Assembly: GCA_902491415.1 (NCBI GenBank)
Contig: CABUHP010000051.1
Span: 1-9,215 of the forward strand
DNA length: 9,215 bases
Source of the DNA: an uncultured Collinsella sp.
GTDB taxonomy: Bacteria; Actinomycetota; Coriobacteriia; Coriobacteriales; Coriobacteriaceae
Direction of reading: 5' to 3'
Under the pieces are notes generated by a model. That model was not told where the DNA came from. It saw only the letters and a program-made list of their open reading frames with translations, and did not search any database. A program made the position numbers and the translations under genes. The stretch's first letter is position 1. Each line of letters starts with the position of its first letter. Below are positions 1 through 4,403 of the stretch, piece after piece.

Positions 1-755
1 CCAAGGGCACCGGTTACAAGGGTCTTCTGCACAACCCCAACCCCGAGGCTCCCGACGACCTGCTCGAGGGCGTCAAGGCCATCCGCCATATGCACCTGCG
101 CGTTATTGAGGAAACGGGCTTCTTCACCGCCGACGAGATGCTCTATCCGTCCAACTACCAATACCTCGTTGACCTGCTGAGCTATGTTGCCGTGGGCGCA
201 CGCTCGGTCGAAAACCAGGAGCATCGCCTGGTATCGAGCGGCATTTCGGTACCCGTTGGCATGAAGAATCCCACTGCCGGCTCTACCACCGTTATGCTCA
301 ACTCCATTTACGCCGCGCAGGCGCACCAGAGCTTCATCTTCCGCAACTGGGAGGTCGAGTGCGACGGCAATCCGCTCGCGCACGCCGTTATGCGTGGCTA
401 CATCGGTCTCGATGGGCGCACCTACCCCAACTACCACTACGAGCACCTGGAGCGCCTGGCCGAACGCTATACCGAGCATGCCGGCTATGCCAATCCGGCA
501 GCGGTCATCGACTGCAACCATGACAACTCGGGCAAGCGCCCGCTGGAGCAGTATCGCATTTGCAAGGAGGTACTCGACAGCTGCCGCCGCAACGAGTCCA
601 TCTCCAAGCTGGTCAAGGGCTTTATGATCGAGTCCTACCTGGAGGACGGCAACCAGCCGGTCGACGGCGGTGTCTTTGGCAAGTCGATCACCGACCCGTG
701 CCTGGGCTGGGAAAAGACCGACTACCTCATCCACGAGATCGCGGAACGTATTTAG
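1..755 (+). CDS. Class I DAHP synthase (3-deoxy-7-phosphoheptulonate synthase), 3' part
   Basis: This gene is partial at its 5' end; the reading frame opens at base 3 and gives 250 residues up to a TAG at 753-755. The family condenses phosphoenolpyruvate with erythrose 4-phosphate in the cytoplasm, the first step of aromatic amino acid synthesis. By my memory of E. coli AroG, the visible part carries the expected active-site landmarks: VGAR (Arg codon 201-203), VGMKN (Lys 264-266), MRG followed by YPNY, the metal-ligand His in DCNHDNSGK (519-521), Glu in FMIES (630-632) and Asp in GKSITDPCLGWE (693-695). The C-terminus is intact, so only the N-terminal barrel entry and any regulatory extension are missing. 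Which feedback isoform it is cannot be told from this fragment. No other aromatic-pathway gene is in the window. The stop codon overlaps the first base of a hairpin repeat. I am very sure of the family; I leave the symbol blank because the aroF, aroG or aroH assignment is not decidable. Confidence 0.95.
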   Translation, partial: KGTGYKGLLHNPNPEAPDDLLEGVKAIRHMHLRVIEETGFFTADEMLYPSNYQYLVDLLSYVAVGARSVENQEHRLVSSGISVPVGMKNPTAGSTTVMLNSIYAAQAHQSFIFRNWEVECDGNPLAHAVMRGYIGLDGRTYPNYHYEHLERLAERYTEHAGYANPAAVIDCNHDNSGKRPLEQYRICKEVLDSCRRNESISKLVKGFMIESYLEDGNQPVDGGVFGKSITDPCLGWEKTDYLIHEIAERI

Positions 756-902
756 TTACGCGGCTTTACCAAACCGCGTAACGGCTCGACGCTGCAAACC
801 CGCCAGGGCGGCAATCTGCCTTTCAACTTCGGCGGCATGATCAAAAGATCAATGCCGCCTCGTTTCAAGGCACCTTGCTCGCTCTGGCGGGTTTTCGCTG
901 AC
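755..902 (-). repeat. Structured intergenic repeat, copy 1 (candidate RNA element)
   Basis: This is a 148-base element repeated at 4221-4367. It has two parts. The first is a hairpin at 755-782 (9 bp, loop region CTTTACCAAA). The second is a long stem-loop: 796-810 pairs with 880-894 (15 bp, one G-T), then a bulged T879, then 811-814 with 875-878, then a 2x2 internal loop (815-816 opposite 873-874), then 817-822 with 867-872. An apical hairpin pairs 831-838 with 852-859 and 839-842 with 847-850. Compared with copy 2, the stem sequences differ but pairing is kept, while the joining segments are conserved. The strand shown is the one reading GCAAGGTG first; the transcribed strand is unproven. 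The element begins inside the DAHP synthase stop codon, so it could serve as that gene's 3' end on the plus strand. It is followed by a T-run at 904-909. Confidence 0.75.
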
Positions 903-955
903 GTTTTTTCGACCTGCATTGTTGCCAAGGTTGGCACCAATGACTAATGCGGTAA

Positions 956-985
956 CTAGCTACGTCGGTCCGCTTGACCGGCTAG
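956..985. other. Bulged hairpin next to repeat copy 3
   Basis: CTAGC at 956-960 pairs with GCTAG at 981-985, and CGGTC at 966-970 pairs with GACCG at 976-980 around a 5-base loop; bases 961-965 form a bulge. It lies seven bases before repeat copy 3 in the convergent gap between the DAHP synthase and agmatine deiminase genes. A further short inverted repeat, TGCCAA-GG-TTGGCA, lies at 923-936. I see no gene in 756-1089. These structures probably contribute to transcript ends from both sides, but that is inference. Confidence 0.4.
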
Positions 986-991
986 GTTTCT

Positions 992-1075
992 GAGGTGCGG
1001 CAGATTCCCGCGAAAGAGGAGGGCATAGACCTTAAGGGTCATGCCCGACGATTGAAGGGCAAGGTGCCGTGCCTC
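992..1075 (+). repeat. Structured intergenic repeat, copy 3 (variant with swapped loop strands)
   Basis: The outer stem pairs GAGGTGCGGC (992-1001) with GCCGTGCCTC (1066-1075): ten pairs on the plus strand, two of them G-U. It continues as A1002-T1065, a GA/GG internal loop, TT/AA, and CCC (1007-1009) with GGG (1057-1059). The apical hairpin pairs 1021-1026 with 1041-1046 and 1028-1031 with 1037-1040. The sequence flanking the apical hairpin, GAAAGAGGA before and GACGATTGAA after, is identical to the minus-strand reading of copy 2. CAGATT and GCAAGGTG are present as in copies 1 and 2 but on opposite sides of the loop. The element starts 14 bases beyond the agmatine deiminase stop on that gene's downstream side. 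It lacks the separate 28-base hairpin of copies 1 and 2. Confidence 0.6.
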
Positions 1076-1089
1076 GGGAAGACAGACAG

Positions 1090-2295
1090 TTACGCCGAGG
1101 GCTCCTGCTGCGTAATGCAGTGGATATTTCCGCCACCGAAGACGACCTGCTCGGACTGAACGCCGACGCACTTGTAGACGCCCTCGCCCCAGACCTCGTC
1201 GTAGATCTTCTGGAGCGTGTCAACGGCAAGCTGATCGTTCTCGTCGCCGTACTGCGGGACGATAACGCCGTGGTTGGTGACCAGGTAGTTCATGTAGGAG
1301 GCGATCAGCGGCTCGTCGGCAACGCGCGGCTCGGCGTTCTCGTCGGCGTCGATGGTGTCGCAGGAAGCCTGGTCCATGAACAGCGGGTTCACAGGCATAC
1401 AGAGCTTGTAGACCTTCATCTTGCGGCCCTTGGCGTCAACGGCGTTGGAGAGGGGCTCGTAGACAGCGTGGCACTGCTCGTAGAACGGATACTCGGGATC
1501 GTCGGTCCAGATGCAAGCCATGACGCCCGGAGCGATGAACGTAGCGACATCATCGATGTGGCCGTTGGTCTCCTCGGGGTCGATGCCCTCCTTAACCCAG
1601 ATGACCTTCTCGACACCCAGGTAATCCTTGAGGTGCTCGTCCATATAGGCGCGAAGTTCCTCACTCCAGGGCTCAAACTTCTTGTGGAACTTGGGCCAGA
1701 TGGACTCGGGATCCTCTTCTTCCTCCAGAACCGCAGAGCAGGTGCGGCCCGGGGAAAGCAGGCACTGGTCGGTCACGACCACGGTGCCTTCGCCGTCGAC
1801 GGTGATGGAACCGCCCTCGAGGATCATGTCATCGGGACGATAGCGACGGCAGCCGGAAAGCTCAGCCATCTTAAGGGCAATCTGCTCGTCCTTGTCCCAC
1901 GGGAAATAGAGGCCGTCGACGAGGCCGCCGTAGGCGTTGAAGTGCCAGTGGTTGGCGCGCTTATCGCCCTTGCCATTGATAACAAAAGTGGCAGCGGTGT
2001 CGCGGAACCAAGCGTCGTCGGTGGTCATCTCGATAACGGTGACGTTCTCGTCTTCCTCAAAGGCGGCCTTGCAGTTGGCGTAGTCGGCCTGGTTGGCGCA
2101 CATGGTGACCGGGGTGAACTCGGCGATGGCGCGAGCGATGGCGGCATACTGCTTCTGAGCCGGCTTGGCACCATGGGCCCAGGTATCGGTGCGATGGGGC
2201 CAGCCCATCCACACGCGATCCTGTGGGGCGAACTCAGCAGGCATAAAGAAGCCATCGGCCTTAGGGGTGGACTCGGACTCGGTGATCGTACGCAT
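1090..2295 (-). CDS. aguA: Agmatine deiminase
   Basis: A 401-residue cytoplasmic enzyme of the guanidino-group-modifying superfamily, which hydrolyses agmatine to N-carbamoylputrescine and ammonia. Visible landmarks are MPAEFAPQDRVWMGWPHR near residues 18-35, WFRDT with Asp99, LEGGSITVDGEGT with Glu160, NGHIDD with His246 and Asp248, and the C-terminal GGGNIHCITQQEP with the presumed nucleophile Cys393. These match the catalytic set known for the family. The ATG at 2293-2295 is chosen because GGAGGAAA lies just upstream and because the longer open frame, back to 2529, runs through hairpin-rich non-coding sequence. At 401 residues it is longer than the roughly 365-370 usual for the family. The excess maps to an acidic and aromatic insertion at about residues 186-215, between the CLLSPGR motif and the KDYLGVEKVIWV segment. 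It lies downstream of a same-strand APC transporter, as expected for an agmatine-use locus, but carbamoyltransferase and carbamate kinase genes are not seen nearby. Confidence 0.93.
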   Translation of the reverse strand: MRTITESESTPKADGFFMPAEFAPQDRVWMGWPHRTDTWAHGAKPAQKQYAAIARAIAEFTPVTMCANQADYANCKAAFEEDENVTVIEMTTDDAWFRDTAATFVINGKGDKRANHWHFNAYGGLVDGLYFPWDKDEQIALKMAELSGCRRYRPDDMILEGGSITVDGEGTVVVTDQCLLSPGRTCSAVLEEEEDPESIWPKFHKKFEPWSEELRAYMDEHLKDYLGVEKVIWVKEGIDPEETNGHIDDVATFIAPGVMACIWTDDPEYPFYEQCHAVYEPLSNAVDAKGRKMKVYKLCMPVNPLFMDQASCDTIDADENAEPRVADEPLIASYMNYLVTNHGVIVPQYGDENDQLAVDTLQKIYDEVWGEGVYKCVGVQSEQVVFGGGNIHCITQQEPSA

Positions 2296-2300
2296 AAGAT

Positions 2301-2307
2301 TTCCTCC
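2301..2307 (-). promoter_or_regulatory. Strong Shine-Dalgarno of agmatine deiminase
   Basis: On the minus strand the sequence reads GGAGGAA, then ATCTT, then ATG at 2295. The match to the anti-Shine-Dalgarno and the short spacer fix this start over upstream frame extensions. A perfect 8-bp hairpin (2325-2332 with 2340-2347) sits 17 bases upstream of it and leaves the site itself unpaired. Confidence 0.8.
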
Positions 2308-2587
2308 AAATCGAACGATCGCTTGCTGCGGGCGGGTTACCCGCAGCCTAAAACCAAGAGATGGTAGGCGCCCGTTCCCCGGCAAAGGTCGGGGCGCCTG
2401 GCACCGGTTTTCACGGATGTCGCACCGGCAAGCGACGACGTAACCCGGTGCGCGGAGACAAAACGCACGAAGGATACGGAAGAGAGATTGGGGCGGGCGG
2501 TGGTTACCGGAGCAATAGCTCACACCCACCTCAGAGAAAGGTTAGCAAACCTGTTGCTTGGGCACGCCTCCGAAGAGGCTAGAACGT
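2308..2587 (-). other. Hairpin-rich leader between transporter and agmatine deiminase
   Basis: No convincing gene is present here. Read on the minus strand, a series of hairpins precedes the deiminase. GGTGG/CCACC (2499-2503 with 2526-2530) encloses GAGC/GCTC (2510-2513 with 2518-2521). CGCACCGG/CCGGTGCG pairs 2421-2428 with 2445-2452. AGGCGCCC/GGGCGCCT pairs 2366-2373 with 2392-2399. GCTGCGGG/CCCGCAGC pairs 2325-2332 with 2340-2347. A CCTC-TTCG-GAGG hairpin lies near 2567-2578. None is followed by a clear U-run, so simple intrinsic termination is not obvious. I looked for signature sequences of TPP, cobalamin, glycine, T-box and guanidine riboswitches and could not make a convincing match. 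It may be a regulatory leader, an mRNA-processing region or just structured spacer. Confidence 0.45.
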
Positions 2588-2659
2588 CCCGAGTCGGGAG
2601 CGACAAGCCCGACGAAGCGTACGTTGGTACGCGAGGAAGGTTGGAGCCCCGAATCCGGG
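2588..2659 (-). terminator. Long stem-loop after the transporter gene
   Basis: Starting five bases past the transporter stop, CCCG/CGGG (2588-2591 with 2656-2659) and TCGGG/CCCGA (2594-2598 with 2648-2652) form an outer stem. It encloses an apical hairpin GCGTAC-GTTG-GTACGC (2617-2632) flanked by GACGAA and GAGGAA. The position directly behind the stop suggests a 3' end or processing structure. The apical hairpin and purine flanks resemble those of the intergenic repeats at 4221-4367 and 992-1075, so this may be a diverged fourth relative. There is no U-tract, so its terminator role is tentative. Local alternative folds are also possible. Confidence 0.45.
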
Positions 2660-2663
2660 TGCT

Positions 2664-4094
2664 CTAGTCCTCCTCGGACTCCTCAGTGAGGCGCTGAGCA
2701 GCCAGCTCGGGAGTGAGACCCTTGTACTCGGTCTCGCGGCCCTTAGCACTGACGACGCGGACAACCTCGCCAATAAGCAAGAGCACGATGAAGATGACGA
2801 TCATCGGGACCTTATCGCCAATCTCATCGACAGAGAACGGAATCAGCGTTGCAACGATAGCCAGAATCAGCTCGATGCAGGGAATAGCCAGCATGACCTT
2901 CATCATGGCTCCCTTAAACGGGAACGTAAAGATACGCTCACGGTTGGGGTCGTTCTTACGAAGGTTGAGGAATGCCGGGAACATCGGGATGTAGGTCAGC
3001 AGCAGGAAGACAACGGAGGTACCGAAGAGCATCCAGAAGACACCGTTGGAGATGGCGTCGATGGGAACCAACTGCAGGCACAGCACCAGGGAGGCAACGA
3101 TGGCGTTGACCAGGTTGGCGCCGTTGGGCATGTCGTCATCCGAGATCATCGAGGCGAAGACCTTGGGCATGTTGCCATGCTCGGCAGCATAGCGAGCAAC
3201 GGAGTTGACGCCGAAGGACCAGGCAGCCATGTTGGCGAGCAGCGTGATCAGGAAGGCGATGCAGATGACCTTAAAGATCATGGAATCGCCCACAATAGTC
3301 TGGACAGCGTAAATCATGCCGTAGTCGGGATCGATGGAATCGGCCGACACAGCAGCGCCGATTCCAAAGCCAGCGAACAGATAGATCACGGCGATGGACA
3401 GGCCGCCGACGATGATAGCCTTGGGGATATCGCGAGCGGGATCGGCCATATCGTCGGTCATGGTGCAGATGACCTCGAAGCCCATGAAGTTAAAGATGAT
3501 AATCGACAGGTAGCCGAGCGCGTTGGTGTTGGTGAGCTCGGGCAGGAAGGTGGCAGCGGACATATCGTTCGCAAAACCGTTCTCCATGGCGTACCAAATG
3601 CCCAAAGCGCCGACGATAACGGCAACGGCGACCTTGATGATGGCGCCGCCGTTCAGGACCCACTCGGAGTCGGCAGCCTTGGAGCGGCCCATAAGATAGA
3701 CAATCCACACAAAGGCAAGGTCGATACCAATCTTGGCAATCAGATTGAACTCGACGCCAAAGACCATACCCAAAATGTCAGGGAACATGGTGGCCAGCGA
3801 GGCAATCCACAGCGGGTAGTTAACCCAGTAGTAGTACGAAATGCGGGCGCCCCACTTGTCGCCCAGGCCATCGCGTACCCAGTCGTAAATGCCACCCTCA
3901 CCGTCATAGGTAGTGCCGAGCTCGGCAACGACCATGCCATAAGGGAGCAGGAAGGTCAGAATCAGGAAGATCCACCAGAAGAACTGCTGGTTGCCAATGG
4001 CAGCAGCAGGTGCGGCGGCCTCGCAAACGAAGACGACGCAGATGATGGTCGAGATGACCGTCAAGAAGGAAAGCTTTTTCTTTCCGTCGCTCAT
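2664..4094 (-). CDS. APC-superfamily amino acid/polyamine transporter, probable agmatine/putrescine antiporter
   Basis: A 476-residue integral membrane protein with about 12 hydrophobic segments. Segment 1 is at roughly residues 9-34. The APC hallmark ELGTTYDGEGGIYDWVRD is near 58-75, followed by WGARISYYYWVNYPLW. The segment-6 region reads GFEVICTMTDDMADPARDIPKAI, matching the family pattern ending in PKAI. The C-terminus is short, charged and cytosolic. The first segment carries CEAAAPAAAIG rather than the glycine-rich G-x-G-x-G seen in many APC exchangers, which could reflect substrate choice. ATG at 4092-4094 is supported by AAGGAG six bases upstream. The gene precedes agmatine deiminase on the same strand with a 368-base gap. 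By analogy with known agmatine deiminase loci, which encode an APC agmatine/putrescine exchanger, I infer that substrate. The family call is firm; substrate specificity rests on context, and other amino acids or polyamines remain possible. Confidence 0.9.
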   Translation of the reverse strand: MSDGKKKLSFLTVISTIICVVFVCEAAAPAAAIGNQQFFWWIFLILTFLLPYGMVVAELGTTYDGEGGIYDWVRDGLGDKWGARISYYYWVNYPLWIASLATMFPDILGMVFGVEFNLIAKIGIDLAFVWIVYLMGRSKAADSEWVLNGGAIIKVAVAVIVGALGIWYAMENGFANDMSAATFLPELTNTNALGYLSIIIFNFMGFEVICTMTDDMADPARDIPKAIIVGGLSIAVIYLFAGFGIGAAVSADSIDPDYGMIYAVQTIVGDSMIFKVICIAFLITLLANMAAWSFGVNSVARYAAEHGNMPKVFASMISDDDMPNGANLVNAIVASLVLCLQLVPIDAISNGVFWMLFGTSVVFLLLTYIPMFPAFLNLRKNDPNRERIFTFPFKGAMMKVMLAIPCIELILAIVATLIPFSVDEIGDKVPMIVIFIVLLLIGEVVRVVSAKGRETEYKGLTPELAAQRLTEESEED

Positions 4095-4220
4095 GATGAG
4101 CTCCTTCGCTCAGTCTTGGACAAATCGAGGTCCTTAAGATATTAAGGCAATTGCCGGGCCTCGGTGAGCGGGCGACAGGAGACGAGCATCCGCCGCCCGC
4201 AAGCGTGCTTCTACGATGAA
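4095..4220 (-). promoter_or_regulatory. Upstream region of the transporter gene with palindrome and GC-rich hairpin
   Basis: A perfect inverted repeat CCTTAA-GATA-TTAAGG occupies 4132-4147, about 38 bases before the start codon, and could be an operator or a small hairpin. In the minus-strand reading it is enclosed by GAGG and CCTC. Further upstream GCGGGCG (4168-4174) pairs with CGCCCGC (4194-4200). The AT-rich palindrome overlaps the only -10-like sequence (TAATAT on the minus strand), but I cannot point to a convincing -35, so no promoter is fixed. The Shine-Dalgarno AAGGAG is at 4101-4106. Confidence 0.5.
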
Positions 4221-4367
4221 GTTACGCGGTTTTACCAAACCGCGTAACGGCTCGACGCTGCAAACGCCCCTAAGCGGCAATCTGACGTTCAATCGTCGGT
4301 CGCGTACCGAAGTACGCTTCCCTCCTCTTTCACGTCACCTTGCTCGCTTAGGGGCGTTTTCGCTGAC
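4221..4367 (-). repeat. Structured intergenic repeat, copy 2 (candidate RNA element)
   Basis: This is the best-preserved copy. The hairpin at 4221-4248 is a perfect 12-bp stem with loop TACC. The second stem-loop pairs 4262-4276 with 4345-4359 (15 bp, all Watson-Crick), has a bulged base 4344, pairs 4277-4280 with 4340-4343, has a 2x2 internal loop, and pairs 4283-4288 with 4332-4337. The apical hairpin is GCGTAC/GTACGC (4302-4307 with 4312-4317). Read on the minus strand, the apical loop is UUCG closed by C-G, an especially stable tetraloop. The segments joining the two parts match copy 1 almost base for base. On the minus strand the element starts 36 bases after the ABC permease stop and ends about 126 bases before the transporter start. 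It could therefore be a 3' end of one transcript or a leader of the next. Confidence 0.8.
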
Positions 4368-4403
4368 CTATGCTCAACCTACGATAATTCCAAGCTGAAC
4401 GAG

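Noticed and set aside
1069..2367. 432-residue plus-strand open frame opposite agmatine deiminase
   Set aside because: It is antisense to a gene with intact catalytic motifs. The translation is repetitive in Val, Gly, Leu and Asp, typical of the complement of GC-rich coding DNA.
2296..2529. 78-residue N-terminal extension of agmatine deiminase
   Set aside because: It would run through the hairpin-rich leader. The ATG at 2295 has a strong Shine-Dalgarno and starts close to the conserved domain.
2308..2587. Possible known riboswitch (cobalamin, TPP, glycine, guanidine or T-box)
   Set aside because: Short motifs such as GGTGCGACATCCG look suggestive, but the defining conserved boxes could not be found, so only an unassigned structured leader is reported.
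3177..4145. 322-residue plus-strand open frame opposite the APC transporter
   Set aside because: It is an antisense shadow, rich in His, Asp and Gly, with no recognisable domain, and it covers the transporter's conserved motifs.
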